NCBI GenBank assembly: GCA_029948255.1
Contig: JALIZF010001881.1
Coordinates: 620,001 to 684,000 of the forward strand
Source of the DNA: Telmatactis stephensoni
Lineage: Eukaryota; Cnidaria; Anthozoa; Actiniaria; Isophelliidae
DNA: 64,000 nucleotides
Direction of reading: 5' to 3'
Part shown: piece by piece, positions 24,101 through 35,500 of the stretch
Layout of the letters: every line of letters starts with the position of its first letter
How positions within the stretch are numbered: position 1 is the stretch's first letter
Program-made: the position numbers and the translations under genes
Notes under the pieces: model-generated
Seen by the model: only the letters and a program-made list of their open reading frames with translations
What the model was told of the DNA's origin: nothing
Database searches by the model: none

Positions 24101-27100
24101 TCCCTTGTTAAATTAATGTGCAGTCAATTGCCTTAATTTGCAATTTTTGGGTGATTGTTAAAACAACCTTTAATTTAGTTACACCAATAATATTGCTTAA
24201 TGCCTTCAAAACTGTTTAGTCATTTCAAAGTCTTGTTAGCCAAAGGCATCCATCATCTCAGCTCAGTCAACCTCACATTTTTCCAAAATATTTTTCTGGG
24301 GGGTTTCAGCCCTTTTAAGTTAAAAAACTGATCTATGGTATTTCATAATATTAAAAGTGTGCATTATTTTGTTATGTATAATGTGAATGAGTGTAGAATT
24401 CAATGCATATACACTGCACATACCTTCTGAGTTCTTGATATTAACAACAGCGATATTTTCTAGTTCAAATAGAGACTGGAATTTATACCTGACAGGGCCA
24501 CGCCTAAAAAGAGTAAATTAACTCTTCAAACAAAGTGTATAGGTCTGCTTCATCCTCTTTGAAATGGTGGCATTGTCAATGGTTATTTGAAAAATATTAT
24601 TCACTTGGTCTTAAAATATATTTTCTAACATAATTATTGGATCGATTATACACCATTAGACAGATTTTAATTAGCACTTTTATTGGTGGATAAAAAGTTA
24701 ATCTATATATATATCTATCTGCAGATAACTTTATCTAGTGGATATAACTCTTATTCAGGTTCCATGTAACCAGATCATGCCATCTGGATAATTTTTATCC
24801 ACTGGCAAGGATCTATCCACTGCCGACAGTGCTTATCCAGGCTTCATGCAACCAGGACCAGGATATTAAATCAGAAATACATGTATCACATCTTTTAATT
24901 GTGAAACTACTATAATGATCTTACAATGCTACATTATAGTTGTCATACATGTATTTACCTGTTTTTAGATCCTTATAAAGATATTTCAGTACAAGATCTC
25001 TAATACAAGATCCTGTAAGATCTCACAAGTTCTTGACAAGGTCCTCAACCTGGGTTATATATAATGTTATTAAAGGCATGTTGACTCACCTATTGGGAAT
25101 AGAGCTTGCAATTACCATACAGTCATGGAGAAGGAAGGCATGAAACTTCTGTTTAGGTTGGTAAGTGTTAGGGTCAACTTCTAGAAGACTTCCTTCATAG
25201 ATACACTGAAGGTCTGTGACATCAAGAATACTCTGTACAAATGCATCAAATTATAAAATCAGTCAAGTGCAGAAACTCAAGTAAATAAAGTTGTTTTTGT
25301 ATGCCTGTAAAAACAACATAGTCACAACAGATAATAGCAGAAATTTCAATTTTTTTCAAACACTCCACCACACTGATATGATCATGGTATGGTTCGTTAC
25401 TAAATAAATACATGTTACAGTACCACATCAAAAGTACCAAGTTGCTAGGAGACATGTAAGCACCAGTGTGACCTTTACAGGGTTCTCACTGGAGTTCCTT
25501 ACAAGTGTCACAAATGATACAGGTATGTGGCCAAGGATACAACAAGGTGACACAAGCCCAAGACCAAATGCTACAATCAAAATATGTGGCTACATTCTTC
25601 CTTCTGCCAGGGTTCTGAGTGGAAGCCAATGCCCAGCAGAATTCTTTTAGCTGTGAGGAAGAATGTAGCCACATGTTTTGGTTATAGCCTTTTAAGTCAT
25701 GGGCTTCCTGCTGTAGCTAAGTATATCAATTTAATTTGTGGAGCTATTCATTTTGCAGACAAACAGCTGAATTACAAGAATATGATGGATCAATGTTATG
25801 AGGTCAAAGACCTGTAAATGGCACACTCTGCTACTGTTATACAGCTCATGTCTGACTATGAAGCACAGCTCAAGATTGAAGCATTGTTGGTTAAAGGAAT
25901 CCTTTGGATGGAGGAAAACCAGAGTACCTAGAGAAAAAACCCTCATGGAAAGAGAAAAGACCAACTAATGCAACTCTAAGTACATGTATGTACACTGTAT
26001 CAGCACCCACACCAGCACTCAAAGCTACACAACAATGGTCACACGTCCAATAGATACAAAACATAGTTGGCGAACTTACCGAAAGACCTTCTACAGCTTC
26101 AATTGAGCTGCTTGTTTTTTCTTCCTTCTTCAGTGGCTTGCTTGTTGAATTCAGGTCTTTAAAAAGAAAAAAAGTTAAAAAGAGGACAGTGAGCATGCCA
26201 ATGAATAATGTCCAGCATTCATACAGTGTCAACGTATTCTGAAGGTAAAATGCCACATCCCGACTAATGCTCTGGCATCCAATTTACTATGAGTACAATC
26301 AGCAAGAATGCTTCATCCCAACTGCACAGTAGCAGTAAACCTTATACCTACATGTACAAAGCTAAAAATACTGCCCAGGAGCAGGATGTCTGAGATCTGC
26401 AATTTAGAGCTGATCAGTAGACGCTTTATATTGTCATATTATCATGATAGGCACTCAATAGATCATCAATTAATTGATTATCTCATATTGCATTCTTATC
26501 ACAACTGTCTGTTCTTATAGAGATAAAGTCAAACTCCTGTGAGAGGAGGTTTGGAAGGTGTCTTTAAGTGGAGCTGTTTGCTTGTAAACAAGAATGTCCA
26601 TAAACAGAACTTCGACTGTATAAATTATATTGTACACAAGAATATGAGCCACCTACTTTGTTTGCCAAACAGTGACATTTCCTGCTGTGCACTAAGAAGT
26701 GCTCTTTGTTCTGCCAGCAAATGACTTAGTTGGTACATTTCTGCCTCCAGATCTAAGCGAGTACAAGAAGTGAAGGAAACACTATGTCTTACAGATGAAC
26801 TGAAATTTCAAATTACCAATAAAAAAATCAATTTTCTTATGAGTGAATGGTTTTTAGCAATTTTTTTTTCTTAGGCAACACATTGCAATTGTTTGATTTG
26901 AATTTAAAAAATTTTTAGCACAAAATTATGTTTTTGACCAAGCATTGCATGGAAAATAGTTGTTGCAAATTCAGGGCTGTCAACCCCCAAGGCTTTCATA
27001 TCTGGAGATCAACATTTTTTCCTTTGAATTGGGTTCATTTTCACTCTCAGTGGGTGGGGGGGGGGGGGGGGGGGGCGGAAGGAGGGAACAAAATGTACTT

Positions 27101-28989
27101 GAGACTACACTGCACTATCTCCAGAGTTGATTTTCGTACCTCAGTTGGGGGAAAGGGGGAAGAACAATGTTTCAAGAAAGAAGACGATATTTCAGTTAAA
27201 ATGGCCGCGATTTTAGGATTCAAGCGATTATCCAGGAGATTTGAGCCTCTAATCTTGAGACCAGGAGATATGGTCCAAAATCTTGAGACTCCCGGCTTAT
27301 CCGGGAGAGTTGACAGCCCTGCAAATTATCTCATGTTGCAAATCGTCTCACCTTAGTACTCTTTTTTACATGGTATTACAGGTTTTCATTCATTCTCAAT
27401 ATACAATAAATATCATATGACCTGTATTTCCCTGCACATGCGCTCTCAATAAACCTTCAAAAAAGATGATCTGGGCTGTATAGCTTTGCTCGAGTGGGAC
27501 GTAAAATCTTTTACAGCCTAGCTCGTTTCTGTATATTTCTAATTGTGCTTGAGAGTTTTTTTAGCACTTTTTATAAAAAAAACAGGCCATGTGATCAATT
27601 TGACTCAGTTACGTCAGGCCAGATGGGGAAATATTTGGCTCTTGGACATTTGTACATACCATGTGCAATGAGGTACGTATGGCATAACCTCGAGCCAAAT
27701 ATTTTCCCATCCAGCCCTCCCACTCAGTCAATATAAGCTTAAGGTAGTTCGGGACCCTTGCTACTGCGCATCTCGCGCGCGCATTCGAGCGCGCACACTT
27801 TTATTAAAGAACATTCGCTTGTCCGTGGGAAGTCTGGGCACTAGTGAGTCAGCGATTGAAAACCAAAGAAATTCGTTTTTTGGTAAAGAAAAATAGTACT
27901 TTATCGACCAGATTCTGCAAACAAATTTATCAAAACATGTTGTGCACCGTGTAAAGTAGGAGAAAAAGCTCGAACTATAAAATTTAGCGAATTTTTATGA
28001 GTCAAAAAGGAGCAGAGAACAACGCTAAAATGGCTGATTTTTTGTGTTCGTTTTCGAAGATTTTTACCCTTTGTTCTTCTCTAACTCTTTAAACAATACG
28101 GTGACCCCTTGATTTTATGAATGATTTATACTCATAATTTTATAAACTTTTCGTATAAAGAAAAAAAAGAATACTTCTATCGTTTCGATTTTGAGTAAAT
28201 TTATCATTTTTCTGTCTGATCCTCCAAAAACGTGTATTCTGGAAGGCCATTTTTCGCATATTATTGTTGATCTTTCGCTTCTTTGCAAATTGTTCGGCAA
28301 CAACTTAGTTCCAAGTGTTTTTCTGCATCCCAGGCTATCATTTTGCTTGCTTTTGAATACATTTGGTTGTTCCAAAATTCTTATAATTTGACCAGATATC
28401 GCGAGGCCATTTTTCGTAAAAAGATCACCAAACACCCCACATCTCCCCCCTCATATCTCAAGAGTGACCTCGGTGACCCCCCATTTTTATTTTACATTTT
28501 ATTTCTTCCTATGCCCCTCTCTCTTTGTAGGAATTTTGAAGGCAAGTTTATCGTAAAAATTCATGAGTCCCGAACTACCTTAAGTACATAAGCTTACTGT
28601 AGTACACTGGCTGTAAGCTTTAATAATTGTACTTTGTCACAATACAGTTGTATTTCAACATAGATCTATTAACTTTGAAGGATACATGATATTTCCTTCG
28701 AAGTCTCGATGAACTGTATATAATTCTTGTAGACATTTTTCTTTAATGCGATCGCAGTTTCTTCGCTCAAAGCTTGTACTTGGTTGCGATGTTCTTGTAG
28801 TTCTGCATCAGTGTCACATACCGATGAGAGATCATGCACATCTGAAAACAAAAATATTCGTGAAAATATGTTTATATTAGTCAAAGGTTCATTTCAAGGG
28901 CAATTACATTTATCTGGGCTGAAAGATGAGGTGGAAAACATGTTTGACAGCGAAGCTGTAGTCGGATAAACATCTTCATCAGACGCCAT
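16721..28989 (-). CDS. EXOC8: Exocyst complex component 8 (Exo84), 21 exons
   Basis: Exons (minus): 28908-28989, 28686-28841, 26657-26752, 26080-26156, 25090-25232, 24424-24503, 23866-23939, 23415-23631, 23022-23053, 22736-22829, 22268-22319, 21749-21893, 21505-21548, 20829-20956, 20042-20172, 19140-19259, 18532-18628, 18189-18283, 17900-17995, 17352-17423, 16721-16801. Phases agree throughout and give 703 residues, close to the animal length of about 720. Residues 28-111 hold the Vps51/Exo84 coiled coil (YKNYIQFIETSKEIS, LEAEMYQLSHLLAEQ). About 138-245 is the PH domain (FHAFLLHDCMVIAS, AFKILLFPET). Residues 320-703 are the helical C-terminal domain (LPEDLDVCIAQRDFEKAM, LIRLGRAPE, LFLRNRSEAI, KIEGATALYI). 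The protein is a subunit of the octameric exocyst, which tethers secretory vesicles at the plasma membrane and is a Ral effector. It shares a short divergent promoter region with WDR33. Confidence 0.95.
16945..17222. repeat. Foldback element (GTTACAC/ACGAGA family)
   Basis: The left end CTTACACGAGACATTTTTTT and the right end around AATTGCCTCTTGTAACAGG are mirrored, with CAACGTTGCATTGCAAGTTG-type inner arms. It is related to 7526-7890 and 48895-49128. It lies in the last EXOC8 intron. Confidence 0.6.
18057..18125 (+). repeat. (ACAG)n microsatellite
   Basis: About 16 tandem ACAG units in the intron between EXOC8 exons 18 and 19. Long frames reading VCLS repeats on the minus strand come from this array. 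Confidence 0.95.
20457..20703. repeat. Nested foldback: CGTATGA element inside another
   Basis: The outer arms are TGGGTGCCACAGATTTGGG and its complement ending at about 20700. The inner element (about 20508-20656) has arms AGAGTAGATTTCGTATGA / TCATACGAAATCTGCTCT around GCACGG repeats. Inner-family members also lie at 35799-35944, 49906-50092 and 62382-62703. It lies in the intron between EXOC8 exons 14 and 15. Confidence 0.7.
21390..21408 (+). repeat. Poly-A tract
   Basis: A run of about 19 A, in the EXOC8 intron between exons 13 and 14. Confidence 0.9.
22489..22643 (+). repeat. (GGAA)n / GGAGGGAA purine microsatellite
   Basis: About 14 perfect GGAA units are followed by degenerate purine repeats. 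It lies in the intron between EXOC8 exons 10 and 11. Ser/Pro/Phe-rich frames on the minus strand are artefacts of it. Confidence 0.95.
23689..23832. repeat. MITE family copy (AGACGAGGCTATGTGCAT type)
   Basis: A copy of the element family starting TGACTTCTGAGATACA and ending TCTCAGAACTGGACTA, with the internal AAGTATCAAGACGAGGCTA block. Other copies are seen near 32743-32892, 41270-41385, 48770-49315 and 57985-58145. It lies in the intron between EXOC8 exons 7 and 8. Confidence 0.65.
25540..25712. repeat. Foldback element
   Basis: ATGTGGCTACATTCTTCC at 25583 is mirrored as GGAAGAATGTAGCCACAT at 25656-25675, extended by the diverged AGCCCAAGAC / GTCATGGGCT outer arms. It lies in the intron between EXOC8 exons 4 and 5. 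Confidence 0.6.
26969..27325. mobile_element. Dispersed repeat with GGGCTGTCAA ends
   Basis: The ends GGGCTGTCAACCCCC and TTGACAGCCCTG are inverted. The right half (27110-27325, with GAGCCTCTAATCTTGAGACC) is closely repeated at 60750-60955 in the LPCAT3-like gene. A poly-G run lies at about 27056-27075. It lies in the intron between EXOC8 exons 2 and 3. Confidence 0.6.
27738..28584. mobile_element. Non-autonomous DNA transposon with TTAA boundaries
   Basis: It begins CTTAAGGTAGTTCGGGAC and ends with the exact inverted GTCCCGAACTACCTTAAG. TTAA is present at both borders, as in piggyBac-type target duplications. The interior (about 840 bases) has no recognisable transposase; the minus-strand 106-codon frame at 28115-28435 is not one. 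It lies in the intron between EXOC8 exons 2 and 3. Confidence 0.6.
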
Positions 28990-29586
28990 TTTTGTTTCCT
29001 TGCCACAACCTACCACAGGAAACCCGTGGATAAATGCGCGATAAATGGTTGGGGGACAGGAAACCCGAATGCATGTGCCAGGTTTTCCTTTTCCTTTTCC
29101 TTTTCCTTTTCCTTTTCCTTTTCCTTTTCCTTTTCCTTTTCCTTTTCCTTTTCCTTTTCCTTTTCATTTTTCATTTTCCTTCTTTCATTTTCAACCGAAC
29201 GTAATGGCATCTTGACCAGAAGGTTGATTTCTGGCAGACAAAACGAAAAAGGAGAACAGGAGGAAGTTTAGCCTGGTCGCTTTTATATGAGATGGTCGTA
29301 TTATGGAGGTTAGCATTCATGAAATGGTATGGTGGTTTATGGGTTCTTCGATTTCACGGACTTTGACACCCGTTTTTTGCTCAGAGGTCAGCGGTTATAT
29401 CATAAAATGTCACGTGATAGACCCTGCACACATGCTCAACAGTAAAAACCAATATGGCGGGTGAAAGAATGTCTTGAACGAACATCGTTTTTCCTCTAAG
29501 TTACCCACCGCTTTAAGAAACTATATCTCCCCCCCATATCTCGTCATGTAATAACAAAACCTTTTAGCTAAACAAAACAGAGAAAG
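28990..29586. promoter_or_regulatory. Short divergent promoter region, EXOC8/WDR33
   Basis: 597 bases separate the two ATG codons, which read outward. The interval contains a hexanucleotide CT-rich array (about 29082-29165), an AATATGGCGGG motif at about 29452 and a CACGTGA motif at about 29411. The EXOC8 start lies in AAAAATGGCG, a YY1-like context. No TATA box is evident. Confidence 0.6.
29082..29165 (+). repeat. (TTTTCC)n hexanucleotide array
   Basis: About 13-14 tandem TTTTCC units lie between the EXOC8 and WDR33 starts, about 95 bases upstream of the EXOC8 ATG. Lys/Arg- and Phe/Ser-repeat frames over it are not genes. Confidence 0.95.
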
Positions 29587-32500
29587 ATGTTCCAACAGTC
29601 GCCTCAAGCAGCCCCAAAAGTCGGGTTGAAGCCTGGCGTCTCGCAAACGGCGGCGGTCGAAGCAAACCCGACAGCTACAGAAGAACAACGAATGTTTATG
29701 AATCGACAGCCTTTGGTATTTGATGGCAAGCGAATGAGAAAACCAGTGGCACGAAAAACTATTGATTATAATTCTAGTGTAGTGAGATATCTAGAGGTAG
29801 GTTTATTCGGCAGATCAGAAATCGATGCCCTTTCGGCTCGCATTCTGTCTCCTAAATAAAGTTATCTTCGAATCCCTCAGCCCCCGCTCGACCCAAAAGC
29901 CCCTTAAAAATAACGACTTGCAAAGCTATTGCACGTATCCCATGCATTAAAGTCGAAGCAGAGTGAAAGTTCTGTCTACCATGGTCAATAAAAAGTACAA
30001 TATTGGTAGACGGCATTGAATAAAAATACTTTAATTTTTAATACAAAGATTGATCCCCACAAATTTCAGGTGTAGTAAGCATGGCTTACAAGGTCGAGTT
30101 GGATTGAGTGTAGGTCATCTGTGATCTGCAGAAGTACCAGAATTTTATTATTTCACACACAGTTTTACACACATCTCCAAATTCCCATCTTTTAATGGCT
30201 TCATGGTGAGGTTGGTGGTGGTAGTTCCTTGTTGGTCATGGTGATTTTAATATACTACAGACAATCAAAGAAACTTGATCAGGATGGTAACGACTGAAGT
30301 CTTTATCGTGAGAAATGACAAACTCAGTAACACTGCTCATTAGCATTTTCCCCCTGCAACTGTGATAAAAGTGTGCAAATGATGCTTCTGGCTGCAAATC
30401 TCATCAGAACATTTGACTATAGCTAACTCACCTTGGTGGTTACCATTTTGGCAACCATTGTTGTAGGTGAGATAACTACAGTTAAATGTTCTGATGTAAC
30501 CAAAGCCTCTATCTGTCCATCCCTTGTAGAAATCAGGCCTAGCCTTAGTTACCTGACCCCCAACAAACTTGTTGGGTCTTCAGAAAGTAGCTAGCCCTAG
30601 AATTCAAAGTTATGAGTGATTTTACTGTCAGTGGCCAACCCCTAAGATATACTTTACTATGTGCATAAAGCTTAGTCATTTGTAACAAGGCAAAAGTTTT
30701 ATGAGCTTTGTGCAGATAGTGCTATTCTAATTCCTTTGTATGTGGCACCTGTATATGAAGTAGTAGATTCTGTGGTTCAAACGTACTTCAAGATTAGAAA
30801 CCCATGGAAATTTGTTTGAAAAATGTTTGACAATTTAAATCATTCAACCAGGAAGACTGATAGTAAAGTCGCCCTAGCATAAAAAATGTTTCCAAAATAA
30901 AATGTTAACTGCATTACCAATTTTTTTAGAATCGTAAATGGTTCAAGAACTTGAATTCAAGACATACAATTCAACCTGATGAATCTTACGCAACTGAGGT
31001 AACTAATATTGTAGGTTATATTTAGAGAATTCAGCATTGAAGGCACATCCTATAGTAATGACCTAGGTGGCCATATTGGAGGAAAACTTTAAGTGTTATT
31101 GAAAACCATTTTAGCCTGATTTTACACTCATTACCGTACGATGAGCCTAGATTTGGGTGCAAAAACAGAATACTATGAAAATACTGGTCATCCCTGTACC
31201 ACCTTTCCAACAATTCTTCAAGTTTAACCTCACCTACACTAGCTATTTCTAACAGAAAGTGAAGTGATGCAAGATATACACTAATGTACCAAGCAATAAA
31301 ATTATCTTGTTTGCATACATTTATCCCCATTACACAACAAGCTTTTGAAGGCACTGCACCCCTAAGTACTGGCATGCAGGTCAATTATTTTGATATGGCA
31401 CCCCTTTCAGGCCAACAAATCTTCTGTTCACACAATGATAGTTACAGGTAAAAATGCCAAAAATGATGGGCCCGAATGCCCAGAATTAGGGGTATTGTGG
31501 AACCGTTCCATAAAAAAGTTTGTTGTGTAAACTAGGCTTTTGATATTTTCTTATTTTTAAAGGATTGGACTCTTGTAAAGAGTCAAAAACAGTCTGAGTC
31601 ATATTTGAAATGTATGTACTTTTTGCATAATTACAGTCATTGTAGTTATCCCCTTAATGAGATTCAGTAGGGTGTGACGTCATGTGCAAGGGGTTGTATA
31701 AGGGTTTGATTTGGCTCTGAATCAATGGTATATATGTAAAATATACAGTGAGTGAATTACAAAATCTAAATATAGTACTTAACAGCACAAAATCCTTTGT
31801 TTTCAATTGTTTCCATTGTGCTATTTTGTTTTATTTAGCTAGTACAATTTCATGGGTTAAGTGCAATCACTCTACCTGTCAAGGTTTAAAATTCAAATAT
31901 TGTGGCCTGTATTGGGGTATGGCAATGCACCTTGGTTCACAGTTTGCATAATAAATAATTATTATGCACTCCGCTAGACAAAATGTCTAGACTGAAAATT
32001 GGGTGATATGATATATTATGAATGCAACAAAGTGTTCAGACTGAAAAGGTGAAAACTTTGCCTCTGATTGGAGTTTGGTAGCCTATCAACCAATTTCCAG
32101 TCAAGACTTAATTACATATAAATCTGGCAAAACACTAATTATGCAAATATTGGTAATCAATCTATTGTGTTGACATTGTTCAGGTCCTACCACCATCCTG
32201 TATGATGGATAACCCAATTAATGCAGTCACATCAAAGTTTGTTAGAACTTCAACCAACAAGTTACGATGCCCAATATTCTGTGTTGTGGTAAGTGAATCC
32301 CCATCAACCAATGTTATTTGTTTAGTGCAGTGATTCAACAATGCATTTGTAGTAGATATTGATTTAGTAAAAAATCTACATAGATATATTTCTAACCTGT
32401 TTTTGGTTCTCCATCCAGTGGACACCAGAGGGTCGCCGTCTTGTTACTGGTGCTTCCAGTGGTGAATTTACCCTTTGGAATGGCTTAACATTTAACTTTG

Positions 32501-35500
32501 AAACTATACTCACTGTAAGTATAGAACACACATATCTTTGCTATTTAACTTGGTATGATGTTAAGTGTCTCATTAAACGTAGCTCAGGAATTTAATGGAG
32601 TTTTGGTGACTGCAATTGGAATTCCAAGTCTTTGTTCAAAACTCTATAGCTCTGAAAATCTTTGAGTTAAAAAAAAAGTTTTCAACTCTATCAATGGAAT
32701 TAGTATTCAATCTTTAGGAAGAAAATAGTCCAGTTCCAAGATATCGCTTCACCTGTCACATAATAAAGCCCTGAGGCTATGTGCTAAAACTTTTGTCTTG
32801 TTACTAATGACTGAGCTTTATGCACATACATGTAGCCTCGTCTTGATACTTTTGTATGTAGCCAGTGAATTGTATCTCGCAAGTTGGCTATTAACCTCCC
32901 AGGCAAAGAACTGAGTTAGGGCTTCATTAGCATGTCCAAAGCTTGAGCTTTTTACTCAAAGGTTTATCAGACTTTTGGTCATACAGCAGATTTGGAATTT
33001 CAATTGAAGGCACACAAAGCTTCATACAAATTACCAAGGTACTGGTCATGCCTGTATGACCTCTGACAAATTACCCCTGTCCTTCTTTTCATTCAATTCC
33101 TTACAAAATGAGACTACATGGAATTTTATTTATCTGTCTAGGCCCATGATTTACCAGTACGTTCCATGGTGTGGAGCCATAATGACTCATGGTTGTTGTC
33201 TGGTGATCATGGTGGTGTTGTGAAATACTGGCAGTCTAACATGAACAATGTACAGATGTATGAAGCACACAAAGAACCAATCAGAGGATTAAGGTAACAG
33301 CAATTGAAGGTACAACCATGAAAATGGCCTAAGTGACTTTTTGTGTGTTTTAAAGAGGTCCCTGCAAGAACAGAGTAATTTACCTCTGATCAAATCCTGA
33401 ATTCTCCTTTGGAATTAAAATAATTTTTAGGAGAATCTAGAATTTGGTCAGAGGTCAGTTGTACGGTTGTTCTTGCATTGACCTCTTCAGTTATGAAAAT
33501 GTGAGCCAAAGAGAGACTGCAATATATCCTGTTCATCTTACACATTTTTCAGTCTTACAAAATCTGTTAGTTTATATACCAAGCTTGTTTTTATTTTTAA
33601 TTGTACAGTGTACTTAAAGTTCTGTTTACCTCCTCATGCTTGTCAAATTTTCTTCATAGCTTTTCACCCATAGACAATAAATATGCTTCTTGTGCTGATG
33701 ATGGTCTAGTAAAAATATGGGATTTCTATCGGTGTACAGAAGAAAAGATATTACGAGGTAAGTATTTTCATATACAAGCATTGTCACTTGACCAATTGTA
33801 ACTCAGACAAGGTGTAGGTACATAATGAAACTAGTTTCACTGAACATGTTGTTCATATAAAAAGTCATTGAAAATTATTAATACCAATTTTGTATTCAAT
33901 AATGTTTATCAGTCATGTTGATTACACCCAATTTCAAAATTACGTGACCTAGTGGCGATGGCTTGTCTGGATTTTAAGCTTCTGTCAATCAAATTGCAAT
34001 GACTAGAATTTGTAAAATTTTAGCTTTCTAAATTCAGAAACAAAACAAACTTGAATTTATTGACAGAACATTTTATTTATTAGTATTTTCCGAATTTTGA
34101 TGTAAATTTAAGCTTGCTTCAGGGAGAATGAATAGTCGGAGCTTTGATTGACGGTAGTCAAAACACTGAAAAAGCCATTCAAGTGTCGTCTGCAAAGGTC
34201 GCATAATTTTGAAAATAGGTGTAAATTGTTTCACTGTGCAAATTTCTTATCTGGGTTTTAAATTTTGCAAGTCTAAATTTTATGAGGCTTTTTTTTTGCC
34301 AGGTTTAATTTCTTTTTTTTTTAAGTCACAAAAATCATGACATCAAAGATGCTTGAAAATAAGTACTAATGTACCCTCAGTAATGGGCTTCACATTTGCA
34401 GTGGATTTATTACAATACTACTATTTTGTTGTCTAGGACATGGTGCTGATGTTAAATGTATAGATTGGCATCCACAGAAGAGTTTACTGGTGTCTGGTAG
34501 CAAGGACAGTCAGCAACCTATTAAGCTATGGGACACACGGACAGGAAATGGTCTTGCAACATTGTAAGTGCCTGTAGTATTGTAGCCATGAACATATTTA
34601 CTGTATTGTTATACCTGCCTATGGACACCCATTAAGTATATAGATATATATCCTATTGAGCAGTTTTTGATGTGTACACATATGGCTGAATATTTTCACA
34701 ATTCAAAAATTATTTTGGCAAGCCTTGGCTCAGAACAGGAGCTGCAGTAGCTCAGTTGTTTGGATCCCTGACCAATACTTGGAAAGCCACCATTTGAAAC
34801 CCCATCTCAGAATGCTTCCAATTGGAACTACACTTAATGAACTTCATTATATCTTACTGAATATCTTTCCAAGTGACTTACAATCAAATAATATGTTTTT
34901 GATTTTCAGACATTTGCACAAGAGTACTGTAATGAATATCAAGTGGAATCAGAATGGTAACTGGCTTCTTACAGCATCACGTGACCATCTACTTAAATTA
35001 TTTGATATTAGAATGATGAAAGAATTACAAAGCTTTAGAGGACACAAACGAGAAGCAACTGGTTAGTACTGAAGCAACAAAATGCCTTGCATGAATGTCT
35101 GTGTTGTGGTTACATTGTAAAACAGATATAAGCATTAAACTAATTCATTGATTTTTTTTAAATATTTTAGCAATAGCCTGGCATCCAATCCATGAAACTC
35201 TGTTTGCTAGTGGTGGATCTGATGGAGCAATCATGTTCTGGAATGCAGGGTTGGTTATGCTTCTCCTTTGTTATCTCTTCATCTCCCAAACAGCTGAGCC
35301 CTTAAAGCATTTCCAAAGTCTTTCCATTGTGATTTATAAAGAGTGCTACTTTTGAAAGGTTAATAAAAGTAAGTTATTAATTTTTTGTTCTTTGTTGTAA
35401 GGGTTGAAAAGGATGTTGGAAATATGGAATCTGCCCATGATGGTATGGTGTGGAGTCTGGCTTGGCATCCACTGGGCCATATTCTGTGTTCTGGTTCTAA

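Noticed and set aside
28979..29271. Lys/Arg, Glu/Lys and Phe/Ser repeat frames in three readings
   Set aside because: All come from the (TTTTCC)n array in the divergent promoter region.
31031..31384. 117-codon minus frame in a WDR33 intron
   Set aside because: No recognisable domain, no flanking exons and no promoter; kept only as a low-confidence note.
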